Under the pieces are notes generated by a model, which saw only the letters and a list, made by a program, of their open reading frames with translations, made no database searches and was not told the DNA's origin. A DNA stretch of 64,000 nt from Desulfopila sp. IMCC35008 (lineage in GTDB: Bacteria; Desulfobacterota; Desulfobulbia; Desulfobulbales; Desulfocapsaceae): positions 3,002,501 through 3,066,500 of the forward strand of contig NZ_CP050700.1 of NCBI RefSeq assembly GCF_010646885.2. The letters run 5' to 3'. The position numbers and the translations under genes are program-made. Of this stretch, positions 35,390 to 44,894 are shown piece by piece. The first letter of the stretch is position 1, and each line of letters begins with the position of its first letter.

Positions 35390-36934
35390 TTATCGCTTAT
35401 GGAAACGGTTTAACATTTCCAGAATTTTCTCCTGAACGGTGAGCTGGGTAGCTGCCGCAGTAAGAGTCTCTTCTACCACGGTTTCTGGAGCAGTTGCATG
35501 CTTGGCCCGCTCAGCAGCACGCTGAGCCCTGAGAGCAGCTTCTTCAGCTTCTCTCTTCTCGTATGCCTCGGTAGCGGCCTTCTTCTCAGCCTCTTCCTTC
35601 GCTTTGGCATCGGCCTCAGCCTTAGCCTCTGCATCTGCCTTTGCTTTGGCCTCAGCAGCAGCTTTTGCTTCTGCATCCGCCTTGGCTTTTACCTCTGCAT
35701 CAGCTTTCGCCTTAGCCTCTGCCTCGGCCTTGGCTTTTGCATCCGCTTCAGGATCAGCTGCCGGAGCCGCTGGAGCCTCTTTCTTCGGCTCAGGCTTGGC
35801 TTCAGCCTTCGGAGCGGCTGGTGCAGCGGCTGCGGCTGGCTTTTCAGCTGCCTTCGGTGCCGCCTTTTTGGCTGGTGCTGCTTTCTTTTCTTCTTCAATG
35901 GTCAGATCTAGTTCCGGAGCAAGGGCTGCGAAATCAACCTCAACATCACCAAGAAGTTTCTTTAGTGGAGCAGAGTCCTTCAATGAAGCACCCTCACTCA
36001 TGGCGTCGATGAATTCTTTGGTCATCCTGATAGCTTCAGGATGCCTCATTATCAATAGATTCGAACCGGTCATAAGGTAGGAAACAGCTCCGACGGCCTC
36101 CATCAGAATACCACGTCTCTCAGGATCACCAAGAAGAGGGGCTTCTTCAACAGTTTGCTTGGCTTCCTTACATTTCCAAATCTCGTTTCCGAGATTATTG
36201 ACCATCGGATATTGGAGTTTTTCATCTCCCTGGGTCATCGCTGCGAGGGTGAGTCTCTCCATGACTGAATATGTATACTCAAGACCGTATCCCAGACCAC
36301 CGGTCGTCGGATCGACCAAGACACGTTCCATCGGCATACCGAGATTCTCCAGCAGGATATTTACCTGCTTCGCCAGGTTGACGTCGATCGGGGAAGAGGA
36401 AATAACTGCGTGGCCATACCCCATGGCCGCGGCACCTATACCCTTGTAATTCTTTTCCTCAACCGGACCCATAACAAGATTTGAACCTTCCGCCGCCTCG
36501 GCAATAGCCTTCATGACCTCTTCATCCTTCTCAGGGTTGGTTGAACCCCAGACGATGAGCGGGACATCAATTGAACCAAGAACCTTTTTAACGGTTTCTG
36601 CTGCGGCTTCCGGACTGGTATCCTTATCGTTTGGATCAGTGCTTTTCAGCTGCAAAACAATAGCGTCAGCGCCATAGTCGTCGACACATTTTTTGGCCCA
36701 GGCAGCAGGGTCGGAAATCACATCTTTAAAAGGAGCAACTGCAGCCTCTGGCCAATCATCCGGCTCCATATCCCAGATTTCCATGGCTATAACAGGCTTA
36801 TTGGGCATATCACCTTCAAACGTGTAAAAAGGAAAACTTGTCTCTCCACCCAGCGTGATAGCTGTGTCTCCTTTGCCTATGGAAATTTCTCTAATGCCAC
36901 CGGAATAGGATTCCTTCTTCATTTCAAATCCCAC
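35390..36934 (-). CDS. acsD: Corrinoid/iron-sulfur protein small subunit with ~170-residue Ala/Lys/Glu-rich tail
   Basis: A 514-residue protein from GTG 36934, chosen because AAGGAGG lies five bases upstream. A TTG start 24 codons further up is possible but has no ribosome site. The core (about 1-345, with TLGGETSFPFYTFEG, VLQLKSTDPND and DPTTGGLGYGLEYTYS) is a typical AcsD, which is normally near 320 residues. The remaining part is low-complexity: a proline-rich stretch of AAPAKK and PAAPKAEAK type (about 350-395), then a charged helix of DAEAKAKA-like repeats (about 396-475), and an amphipathic end (LTVQEKILEMLNRFHKR). It resembles the TolA linker. The tail may tether or oligomerise the complex. 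Confidence 0.9.
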   Translation of the reverse strand: MGFEMKKESYSGGIREISIGKGDTAITLGGETSFPFYTFEGDMPNKPVIAMEIWDMEPDDWPEAAVAPFKDVISDPAAWAKKCVDDYGADAIVLQLKSTDPNDKDTSPEAAAETVKKVLGSIDVPLIVWGSTNPEKDEEVMKAIAEAAEGSNLVMGPVEEKNYKGIGAAAMGYGHAVISSSPIDVNLAKQVNILLENLGMPMERVLVDPTTGGLGYGLEYTYSVMERLTLAAMTQGDEKLQYPMVNNLGNEIWKCKEAKQTVEEAPLLGDPERRGILMEAVGAVSYLMTGSNLLIMRHPEAIRMTKEFIDAMSEGASLKDSAPLKKLLGDVEVDFAALAPELDLTIEEEKKAAPAKKAAPKAAEKPAAAAAPAAPKAEAKPEPKKEAPAAPAADPEADAKAKAEAEAKAKADAEVKAKADAEAKAAAEAKAKADAEAKAEADAKAKEEAEKKAATEAYEKREAEEAALRAQRAAERAKHATAPETVVEETLTAAATQLTVQEKILEMLNRFHKR

Positions 36935-37134
36935 TTTTGCCTCCTTAATGGTGAGTTTTTTTTCCTGAAGGTTGTAATCACCGCACTCAACCTTCCCCTT
37001 TTTCAAAACAAACTCTTAAAAATAAAAACAAGTGACTTTCGTCATTTCATCCCGATAAATCGTCTCTCCTTTCCTATGCCGATTCGAACGAATTCTTCAT
37101 CGTTACCCCTCGGTCGTTATCTGTTTTTTTTGTT

Positions 37135-39090
37135 TTATCTGGTTCGTGCTTCAAGTCGCTCTTTCACTCGTGGGAATTGTTCAATTTCCGTATGGGGAAT
37201 AAACATCGCCGCCACGTAGTTATTCATGTAAGAGGGTGTTTCCGATAGCTCAAAATTGGTCATCTTTCGCGTTACATCGACAACATCCTGTCGAATTCTG
37301 TTTGTCAGGGCACTCATCCGGGCACCAAGCAGCGACCCATTACCAATGTATGCTACTCGTTCCGCATCGATTTCCGGTAGCAAACCTAAGGTTATAGCTT
37401 TCTCAAGATCAATATAACTGCCAAATCCACCCGCCAGGATAATGCGGTCGATTGCCTCCATCGGCAGCCCCACCTCCTCGAGCAGGGTCACACAACCTGA
37501 ATATATTGCACCCTTGGCCCGAATCAGATTTTCCAGATCCAGTTCGTTAAGGACTATATCCCTCTCAATTTCTGTCTCTTCAGCCCAGACCAGCACATAT
37601 TCCCAGATATCATTTCTCTTTCGAATACGATCTGTATCCAGATCACGATTGAATTTACCACTGTTATTAATAACACCCATCTCAAACATGATCGCTGCTA
37701 TAGTAAGCAGGCCAGAGCCACAGATACCTTTCGGTCTCTTATCTCCGATGGTAACAATCATCGGCTCCCACGTTATGGGATCTATGAGAAAATCTTCTAT
37801 TGCACCTGGAGCCGCTCTCATTCCAAATTCAATACCACCACCTTCAAAGGCTGGTCCGGCAGAACAGGCTGTACACGCGAGCCAGTCCTGGTTACCAATC
37901 ACGATTTCTGCATTGGTGCCGATATCAAGAAACAGGGTCAGCTCTTCATTTTGGTATAAACCGGTCCCCATAATACCTGCAACGATATCGCCGCCAACGT
38001 AGCTGGAAACCTGCGGAAATACCAGGGCCAGGGCATGCTCATCCAGATCAATACCAATGGAGGCCGCATTAAAGGGCGGATACAGTGTTGCCGCCGGGAC
38101 ATAGGGTGCCCTGCGGAGAAAACTCGGATTGATTGCCAGCAGTAGTTGGGTCATCGTGGTATTGCCGGCAATGGTTATTGTCGAGATATTATCCTTATCA
38201 ATACCGGTTTCCTTAAATATGCGTCCAAGTATTTTATTTATGGTCGCAACTACCACCCTCTGCAAAGTTTGCAGGCCTTCTCCTTTTTCCGCATAAATTA
38301 TTCGGGTAATTACATCTTCGCCATAACTGATCTGACCGTTAAAATCTCCATGTTCTCCAAGGCAGCTTCCGGTCGTCAGGTCGATCAGCTGGGCGTATAC
38401 TGTCGTAGTACCGATATCAAGGGCGATAGCATAATTAGTTGCAGTAGTATCACCAGGTTGAACATTCGTTATCAGCGTCTTGCCACCTTCCCGAACCGGC
38501 CTTACCAGGGTTACCGTTGCCTTCCATTCATCTTCACGTAACACTACAGGTAATTTACGAATAAAAGGAATGGTCAGCTCAAGTTTATGGAAATCGGCCT
38601 TGTTCTGCAGTTCTCCAATAAGACGGGTCACATCCGGCATATTATTCTGCGCATCCGGAGGTGTCATCTCCAGGTAAACTTTTTCAACCGGGGCCAGGAA
38701 GAGACCCTCTTCCTTAAGGGATTCAAAGTCGACCTTTGTAATAGAAGCCGTTCGCCTGGGCGGTACCTGCTGATTCAGGACACTAGCATCTACGCTCGAC
38801 TCTACAGGTATCCTGACAGTTACATCACCCTCAACTCTGGCAAGGCATGCCAGTCGGTCACCCTGTTCAACTTCTGCACTATCCAGTCGTTCACTGACTC
38901 CGCCTGCAACAGTCCCTTCCTCAATCCGCACTCTGCACTTTCCGCAAACCCCGCCACCACCACACGACGCATTAACATGCACACCCGCTTGCAGTGCTGC
39001 ACGGATGAGAGTATCGCCTTTTTCGACAACAACTTCACGGTCGTGAGGAAGAAATTTTACGGTACAGGCTGTATTCATTGTGTCATTCAT
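37135..39090 (-). CDS. acsV: Reductive activator of the corrinoid/iron-sulfur protein (RACo)
   Basis: A 651-residue protein with an N-terminal [2Fe-2S] ferredoxin domain (CGGGGVCGKCRV near 44-55 and a fourth Cys in RLACLARV), a linker and a C-terminal ASKHA-type ATPase (IALDIGTTTVYAQL, DIGTNAEIV, AGNTTM, GGFGSYIDLEKA). It uses ATP to return inactive Co(II) to Co(I) in AcsCD. It is the first gene of the acs operon in this window, followed by acsD after 200 bases. The start is at ATG 39090 or 39078; no strong ribosome site was found. Confidence 0.93.
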   Translation of the reverse strand: MNDTMNTACTVKFLPHDREVVVEKGDTLIRAALQAGVHVNASCGGGGVCGKCRVRIEEGTVAGGVSERLDSAEVEQGDRLACLARVEGDVTVRIPVESSVDASVLNQQVPPRRTASITKVDFESLKEEGLFLAPVEKVYLEMTPPDAQNNMPDVTRLIGELQNKADFHKLELTIPFIRKLPVVLREDEWKATVTLVRPVREGGKTLITNVQPGDTTATNYAIALDIGTTTVYAQLIDLTTGSCLGEHGDFNGQISYGEDVITRIIYAEKGEGLQTLQRVVVATINKILGRIFKETGIDKDNISTITIAGNTTMTQLLLAINPSFLRRAPYVPAATLYPPFNAASIGIDLDEHALALVFPQVSSYVGGDIVAGIMGTGLYQNEELTLFLDIGTNAEIVIGNQDWLACTACSAGPAFEGGGIEFGMRAAPGAIEDFLIDPITWEPMIVTIGDKRPKGICGSGLLTIAAIMFEMGVINNSGKFNRDLDTDRIRKRNDIWEYVLVWAEETEIERDIVLNELDLENLIRAKGAIYSGCVTLLEEVGLPMEAIDRIILAGGFGSYIDLEKAITLGLLPEIDAERVAYIGNGSLLGARMSALTNRIRQDVVDVTRKMTNFELSETPSYMNNYVAAMFIPHTEIEQFPRVKERLEARTR

Positions 39091-40231
39091 TTACATGTCC
39101 ATTCGTTCACATTACCAACGAAATTCAACCTGCAAGGATGTAGAAATCGGGTAGTGACTTTATGCTTGTTTTTTTCGTAAACGGAAACCTCTGAACGATT
39201 TCCTAAATCATTTAATGAACTACTACCAAATCGTAACAATTCCAGCAAGAAAGATACTCCAACACATCTTTCTAAATCAAAAATCCTCGAATGGTCAAGG
39301 ACTTGTATACAGAATCTGGGAATGAGGCTGGCCAAGGGGAACAGGCAACACGAAACCACACCTTCAGCCGGCCGGCATGAAGTTAGAAGATGCTCCGAGA
39401 AACTCAATGGGGCAGATCGTATTCCCACTGAACATTCACCTAGTGCAAAATCGTTATGCAACGGGCATGCTGGATATAGTCAGTAATATTCCAGCACCGA
39501 AAATAATACGATAGCTTTACCCCGTAAAGCGAGAAAAATCAACATTTAGCATGCGTTGTTTTTCATTCTTTTTACGACTCCACCCCTCTATCAGAACGAC
39601 TTCATCCATGCATAAGCGAATTTTATATTGGATAAATTGACGACAAATGGTCAAAATGTTCAACATGTGCCCGGGCCGCCCATATGTTAGAGAGAGATTA
39701 CACTCTTACGTCAACACTCACTCCAGGAAAAGTGTATGCCGGACGCCGACAAATCAGGCCAGGACACTGATATGCATGTAATTTTCTGTCAAACGAGCTG
39801 GCGACACGCAGTAACTGCCATCCAGACAACAATAAACACTTAATAACGCAAGAACCAACATTGCACATTTCCCACAACAGAAACATACGCCACCGCTCAT
39901 AACGACAATAATGTAGTCTGTATTTCATAAATCAGAATAAGAATTTTCAGATTCTAACCGGACCTTTCACGCCAACTGTCTAAATACTTAAAAGCTCAAC
40001 CTTCAAATGCTCATTCAACAACGCCGTGTTCCTGAAGTAAATCATTTATACAACGGACGACGACAGAGCCTGCTTACAGCAGTAAAAGAAGACCACAGAT
40101 ATTATTCCCCTCTTTTCAAGGGATGTTGTTTTCTGTATAATGAGCTGGACTTCCACATCATATCTGCCTCATGCAGCAGGTATTCCCTAACCAGCAATTC
40201 TGTTAAACATTGCATCCAAAAGGAGAGCGCC
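39091..40231. other. 1.1-kb region between acsV and rubrerythrin
   Basis: The region separates two divergent transcription units and should hold the acs promoter on the minus strand. The open frames it contains have odd compositions and no ribosome sites, so I call no gene. A likely rubrerythrin promoter is given separately. No cobalamin riboswitch signature was found, although the neighbouring genes use corrinoids. Confidence 0.45.
40113..40141 (+). promoter_or_regulatory. Possible rubrerythrin promoter
   Basis: A perfect TATAAT at 40136-40141 is preceded at about 16-17 bases by TTTTCAA, a weak -35. It is about 90 bases upstream of the rubrerythrin start codon. Confidence 0.35.
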
Positions 40232-40729
40232 ATGACGACAACCGACAATTTAAAGGAAGCGTTTGCAGGAGAGAGCCAGGCCAACCAGAAATACAAGGCA
40301 TTTGCAAAGAAGGCAGAAAAAGAAGGTTTCACCAATATTGCCAAACTCTTCAAAACTACGGCTGAAGCCGAAAGAATCCATGCTGAAGGACACCTTAAGG
40401 CTCTTGAGGCAATCGCCTCCACAGCTGACAACCTCCAGGCTGCTATCGACGGTGAAACTTTCGAGTTCACTGAGATGTATCCCCCAATGGTTGACCAGGC
40501 TGTAGCAGACGGACACAAGGCAAAGACGATGTTTAAATTCGCGGTTGATGCAGAAGAAGTTCATGCCCAGATTTATACGAAGGCGCTTGAGGCCGTGAAG
40601 AGCGGTAAAGATATGGATGTAACCGACTTTTATCTTTGCCCGGTATGTGGGTATATTGAACTAGGTAATCCTCCGGAAAAGTGTCCGGTTTGTAAAGCAT
40701 TAGGAAAAATATTCCACCAGGTGGATTAA
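40232..40729 (+). CDS. rbr: Rubrerythrin
   Basis: A 165-residue protein from ATG 40232 (AGGAGAG ribosome site at 40221-40227). The diiron four-helix bundle shows AGESQANQKY, EAERIHAEGH and DAEEVHAQIY, and the C-terminal rubredoxin-type domain CPVCGYIELG and CPVCKALG binds one Fe. Rubrerythrin reduces hydrogen peroxide in anaerobes. It is a single gene with its own terminator, next to oxygen-sensitive CODH/ACS genes, which fits a protective role. Confidence 0.95.
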   Translation: MTTTDNLKEAFAGESQANQKYKAFAKKAEKEGFTNIAKLFKTTAEAERIHAEGHLKALEAIASTADNLQAAIDGETFEFTEMYPPMVDQAVADGHKAKTMFKFAVDAEEVHAQIYTKALEAVKSGKDMDVTDFYLCPVCGYIELGNPPEKCPVCKALGKIFHQVD

Positions 40730-40764
40730 CCACCCCTGTAAAAGTTCTCAATTGGTATAACAAA

Positions 40765-40796
40765 AAAAGGGAGATGCGATAACGCAACTCCCTTTT
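40765..40796 (+). terminator. Terminator after rubrerythrin
   Basis: Stem AAAAGGGAG (40765-40773) with CTCCCTTTT (40788-40796), with an inner TGCG/CGCA stem; the T-run is part of the stem. Confidence 0.7.
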
Positions 40797-40834
40797 GGGG
40801 TTCCGGCCTAAGATTTCGTGATACCAAAACAGAG

Positions 40835-40989
40835 CAAACCAAACGTCTCATGAACTATGCGTCAATTTGGTTCTTATCCAGCTCATCACGAGACATCTAA
40901 CAGTTTTGCATCGATTACAAGACGTTACATACTGTTCACCAAAGGCCGTCCTGGGACGGTACCGCCTGAATTGATGATAATTTCGGGCT
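40835..40989. repeat. MITE-like element, copy A (degenerate)
   Basis: About 155 bases share blocks with the element at 54397-54606: CTCATGAAC at the left, GTTCACCAAAGG in the middle and CCTGAATTGATGATAATTTC/GGGCTAG at the right. Left terminal repeat is eroded and part of the interior is missing compared with copy B. Its right end gives the TAG stop of the minus-strand ORF at 40988-41191. Confidence 0.6.
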
Positions 40990-41191
40990 AGTAGCAGAAT
41001 CTCCCGATAAGTTTATTCAACTCAAAAGGATGGGGAATACAGTTGCCCCCATCAAGGTCACGAACAGTTTCTTTCTCAAGGTTACATTCATCATACATTC
41101 CAGGTTGAAGTTCGTGGCGGAACACTGTAAACATAGTCCTTACTTTCAACTCATGACCCTCATGTACAAAAAATGTTTTTCCATTTTGCAT
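40988..41191 (-). CDS. Short hypothetical ORF ending in a repeat (67 aa)
   Basis: ATG 41191 with AGG about 8 bases upstream, product MQNGKTFFVHEGHELKVRT... rich in His and charged residues, not recognised. The stop codon TAG lies in the terminal repeat of the MITE-like element, so the true 3' end may have been replaced. It could be a truncated gene or a chance frame. Confidence 0.35.
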   Translation of the reverse strand: MQNGKTFFVHEGHELKVRTMFTVFRHELQPGMYDECNLEKETVRDLDGGNCIPHPFELNKLIGRFCY

Positions 41192-41303
41192 AAAACAAAC
41201 CTAATGTAAAAACAACAACTCACGATACGACATAGTTCACAACACCCAAACAACACCTGACAAACCACCTCCTTCAAAACTGCTGAAAACGCAATATCAC
41301 ATC

Positions 41304-41966
41304 ATGCACCAAACCTTTATAGTATTTATTATCTTTCTTTTGCTCCTCCCTGTCTCAGGCCTATCATGCCTGGCATCAGAACCCTCTCTCCCCCAAAGTA
41401 CTGATCAACTTGAAACCTTTGAGATCGATGGAAACACCTACCCCATCCCTGAACCGTGGTCAGGGAACCGAATAGCAGCACCGTCACCGGCTGCCATCGA
41501 TTTTCGTATGATATCAAAGGCACACACCCATAACGGTACCAAGATCTATATTGAAAAAAATGCCCGGGATGCACTCCAAGTACTTATGGATGCCGCCAAG
41601 GAAGATGGGGTCTACCTTACCGTCAATTCAGGCTTCCGCAGCTACAATTACCAGATGAGAATCTTTACGCGAATGATGAGAGAGGGGAGGAATTACGAGG
41701 ACGTGATACGCTATGTAGCGCCACCGGGATATTCACAACACGCCTTGGGCACAGCGATAGATTTTTATCCGAGCAACTGGGAATTTGCGGAACTTCTGAC
41801 CTACACGTGGCTGCAAGACAATGCCTGGAAGTACGGATTTAAGGAGACCTATCCGCGCATAAACGAGTCAGGCTATCCATGGGAGGCCTGGCACTGGAAC
41901 TATATTGGCAACGCGCATACCGCTGAAAACAAAGCACCAGGACCGGCAGAAAGGCCACTGCAATGA
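41304..41966 (+). CDS. Secreted VanY-type D-alanyl-D-alanine carboxypeptidase
   Basis: A 220-residue protein with a signal peptide (hydrophobic residues about 5-24, followed by Cys in LSCLASEP, so lipoprotein processing is possible). The peptidase M15 domain has SGFRSYNYQ, GYSQHALGTAIDF (His and Asp zinc ligands) and PWEAWHW (the third ligand His). It removes terminal D-Ala from peptidoglycan stem peptides in the periplasm. No vanH/vanA resistance genes are nearby, so this is cell-wall maintenance rather than glycopeptide resistance. Confidence 0.85.
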   Translation: MHQTFIVFIIFLLLLPVSGLSCLASEPSLPQSTDQLETFEIDGNTYPIPEPWSGNRIAAPSPAAIDFRMISKAHTHNGTKIYIEKNARDALQVLMDAAKEDGVYLTVNSGFRSYNYQMRIFTRMMREGRNYEDVIRYVAPPGYSQHALGTAIDFYPSNWEFAELLTYTWLQDNAWKYGFKETYPRINESGYPWEAWHWNYIGNAHTAENKAPGPAERPLQ

Positions 41967-41979
41967 TGAATGGAATGTA

Positions 41980-42525
41980 CTAAAACTCGACGCCCTTCTG
42001 AGCTTTGACGCCGTTTTCAAATGCGTGCTTATGAGGCTCTATAACGCTCACTGTGTCGGCTAAATCGATAAGTTTATCGTGTGCCCCTCTCCCTGTTAAG
42101 ATAACAGAAAGCCGCTCCGGTCTATTTTTAATCAAATCAACAATTCTTTCGACATCAAGAAAATTATAAGTCGGCAGGTAGGTGATTTCATCAAGTATAA
42201 TCAGGTCGTACTCATCGCTTTCGACCTTCTTCCTGGCCATTTCAAATCCTTCCTCGGCCACTTTTTTATCTTCGTCCAGCTTTTCCTTATTAAAGAGAAA
42301 ACCTTTACCGCAGATAAACCAATCGAGGTTTTCGAACTGCTCTGCCATAATCCGCTCACCGTAGCTTCCCTTTCCTTTAACAAACTGGATCACGCACACC
42401 TTATGCCCGTGCCCAAGGGCCCTGAAAGCAGTCCCCAGGGCGGAAGTGGTCTTACCCTTACCATCTCCGGTGATAACAATAACACGACCCTTTACCTTTT
42501 TTTTACTCTTTGCTGAATCTGCCAT
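41980..42525 (-). CDS. cobO: Cob(I)yrinic acid a,c-diamide adenosyltransferase
   Basis: A 181-residue CobO/BtuR-family protein. Start ATG 42525 with GAGGGAG upstream. Walker A is GDGKGKTTSALGTA, then VIQFVKGKG, and IILDEITY (Walker B), as in CobO. It adds the adenosyl group to corrinoids. The neighbouring corrinoid enzymes (AcsCD, AcsE, AcsV) give it an evident need. Confidence 0.92.
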   Translation of the reverse strand: MADSAKSKKKVKGRVIVITGDGKGKTTSALGTAFRALGHGHKVCVIQFVKGKGSYGERIMAEQFENLDWFICGKGFLFNKEKLDEDKKVAEEGFEMARKKVESDEYDLIILDEITYLPTYNFLDVERIVDLIKNRPERLSVILTGRGAHDKLIDLADTVSVIEPHKHAFENGVKAQKGVEF

Positions 42526-42560
42526 ACTCCCTCTACACAAACCCATAATTTCTAGGCTGG

Positions 42561-44447
42561 TTACGCCATCTCGTCAAACCTGCAGGTTAATAGCAGATCA
42601 CCATCTTCAAGCTTCTTACTCACCTTATAGGGCAAGGTCTGAAACAGGCGAATCATTCCCTGGTTCGAGGGAGAGGTAAAAGCAATCAACCCGGCAAGGC
42701 CACTCTCGCGTGCTGCCTCAGCCAGCTTTTTGAGAAACAATTTACCCAGGCCTTTGCCCTGGAAATCCTCACTGACTGAGAATGCGACCTCCGCAAGGTT
42801 CGAATTATGCAAGCGAATCGACTCTGCGACGCCAACTATCCGCCCAAAACCAAACTCGCCGGTCACCGCCACCAGGCTCAAGGCATTCACATAATCAGTC
42901 TGTGAGCGCATCTCCACATCGGCACGGGTGAAATGACTCTTCTGGCAGAAGAAGCGGGACAACACATCCGGACTTGGCAGGCTGTAATAATGCTCCTGAA
43001 TGCGCCGCTCATCAACAGGTTTTGAAGGCCGGATAAAGACCCGTCTTCCATCCACGTCAATATCCTGTTCAAGTCGAACAGGATACACCGCTTTTACAGC
43101 CTCACCAAGTGATCTTTCAGCACCGATCAAGCCTCTTATCTTTGCCGCCTCAAACAGCTCCTCACGGAAGTCGGGATGGGCAATGGAGATAAGGGCAATG
43201 ACACGCTCCTGTAGACTTTTTCCAAACAGGTTGATCACCCCGAATTCTGAAACCACATAGTGCACATCACCACGTGGAACGACAACCACCACATCCCCAA
43301 GAGAGGGGACAATGTTGGATTTCACCGTCCCATCCTCATCGGTACTGGTGGAACGGATCATCAATATGGATTTACCTCCCGGTGAACGTTTTGCCCCCCT
43401 TACAAAATCTGGGATACCAGAAATTCCTGCAAATCTTGTATTGGCCGAGGCCTCTGCTGACATTTGACCGGTGAGATCAATAGTGTGAGCAACATTCAGT
43501 GATACCATCCTGTTATTGCGGGATATAACAAACGGATCATTCACATAATCGGAGGGGTGGAAATCAACCGCCGGATTGTCGTTAAGAAACTCATATAGAT
43601 CAGGACTCCCCACCGCCATAGAGGAAACCATTTTCCCGTCATTGAACCCCTTTAACCGGTTGGTGATATTGCCTCGAGCGTAAAGATGCATGATATCATC
43701 TGTGAGAAACTGGGAGTGAACGCCCAAGTCCTCCTTGTCAGACAATGCCTGAAGTGTTGCCTGCGAGGCGGCGTCAAGCCCAATCTGCAAGGTTGAGCCA
43801 TTTTCGATTAATCGTGCTATATGCTGACCTATCAGCTTATCCACATCCGAAGATACTCTCGTATAGGGAACCGACAACATGTCCTCTTCATGCTCCACAA
43901 AGAGATTGACGTAGTTCACATGGATAAAGCTTTGCCCCATAACCCTCGGCATCCGCGGATTCACCTGGGCAATTACAAAATCAGCGGAGCGTGCGGCGTC
44001 AAGGGTTACATCCACACTTATGCCAAGACTCATCCAGCCAAAATCATCAGGAGGCGAAACCTGAATCAGGGCCACATTCAGTGGTAATTTACGGGTTGTG
44101 AAAAGCGCCGGCACCTCAGACATATTCATTGGCGTAATGAATCGCCGGTGCTGGGCAATCGACGCCGATCGAGTCGCACCCAAGTAAATAGTGCGGATGT
44201 TCAAACTTGCATCCCGTGTCCGGTCAGCAATTGCCGCAAGAGAGATTGTCTCCTGGGTCAAAAGCCGTAAAACCTCAAGCCCGCTAAAACGGTCAGCCCT
44301 GTTCGTCAGAGCTCTGACAAGTTCCTGTGGCTCACCACAACCGGAGCCGATAAAAACTCTTTGACCTGAATTGATCCTCTCAATGGCCTCCTGTGAAGAG
44401 ACCGTACGCTCAACATAACTATCAGCCCAATGTTGTGAAGTCGGCAT
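42561..44447 (-). CDS. Acetyl-CoA hydrolase/CoA-transferase fused to a GNAT domain
   Basis: A 628-residue two-domain protein. Residues about 1-440 are a class I CoA-transferase of the acetyl-CoA hydrolase/4-hydroxybutyrate family, with the catalytic Glu in VVSEFGVINLFGKS. Residues about 450-628 form a GNAT acetyltransferase (VAFSVSEDFQGKGLGKLFLKKL, the acetyl-CoA pyrophosphate loop). Such fusions occur in anaerobes and may regulate the CoA-transferase by acetyl-CoA, but the acceptor of the GNAT half is unknown. It is read toward cobO with a 36-base gap. Confidence 0.88.
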   Translation of the reverse strand: MPTSQHWADSYVERTVSSQEAIERINSGQRVFIGSGCGEPQELVRALTNRADRFSGLEVLRLLTQETISLAAIADRTRDASLNIRTIYLGATRSASIAQHRRFITPMNMSEVPALFTTRKLPLNVALIQVSPPDDFGWMSLGISVDVTLDAARSADFVIAQVNPRMPRVMGQSFIHVNYVNLFVEHEEDMLSVPYTRVSSDVDKLIGQHIARLIENGSTLQIGLDAASQATLQALSDKEDLGVHSQFLTDDIMHLYARGNITNRLKGFNDGKMVSSMAVGSPDLYEFLNDNPAVDFHPSDYVNDPFVISRNNRMVSLNVAHTIDLTGQMSAEASANTRFAGISGIPDFVRGAKRSPGGKSILMIRSTSTDEDGTVKSNIVPSLGDVVVVVPRGDVHYVVSEFGVINLFGKSLQERVIALISIAHPDFREELFEAAKIRGLIGAERSLGEAVKAVYPVRLEQDIDVDGRRVFIRPSKPVDERRIQEHYYSLPSPDVLSRFFCQKSHFTRADVEMRSQTDYVNALSLVAVTGEFGFGRIVGVAESIRLHNSNLAEVAFSVSEDFQGKGLGKLFLKKLAEAARESGLAGLIAFTSPSNQGMIRLFQTLPYKVSKKLEDGDLLLTCRFDEMA

Positions 44448-44894
44448 TATTTCGACCCTCTACTGAATAAAATAAAACAACCTGCATGAAAGAGGTGTTA
44501 GGGAAACAATAAAAGATATCATAGAGTTTCAATAGTAGTGCAGGGAGGTCAGAAGCTCAATACCTTTCTCTTTTTTTCACTCCCGTGACCGGATAGAAGA
44601 TATGTTTTTTTATGGACCATCACTATTTGACCGTGTTTTCTAGAAAAATTACAGCAACTTCAATTTTGTATTATTTTAGCTTTACCGCTACTTACCTTCA
44701 TCATTACTACATTTATCGCATTTATATGGCCAAATAGTCACGATTCCGCAATTTATTCTTTCCTTTTTTTTCATATCGAATATAGTCGGTCCAGATTGTA
44801 TACCATTAGAGTACCTCTAGAGTTTTCAGGCAGGCCCCACCCCCTGTCTACAACCGGGTCATAAACCCAAATACATATAGTACGAGGAGGTTAT
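44448..44894. other. Intergenic region between divergent CoA-transferase and symporter genes
   Basis: AT-rich, with several runs of T; no gene is seen. It holds promoters in both directions, but I could not choose a convincing pair. No glycine riboswitch consensus was found upstream of the amino-acid symporter. Confidence 0.4.

Noticed and set aside
35473-35676. Tandem DNA repeat in the acsD tail as an independent repeat element
   Set aside because: The repetition follows the codons of the protein tail and has no fixed unit length at DNA level, so it is better described as a low-complexity coding region.
35498-36080. Ala/Ser/Leu-rich plus-strand frames opposite acsD
   Set aside because: They mirror the repetitive Ala/Lys/Glu tail codons of AcsD on the other strand.
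36934-37006. Longer AcsD starting at TTG 37006
   Set aside because: No ribosome site at the TTG, while GTG 36934 has AAGGAGG at good spacing.
39091-40231. Cobalamin riboswitch upstream of the corrinoid genes
   Set aside because: I looked for the conserved B12-box on both strands and did not find it.
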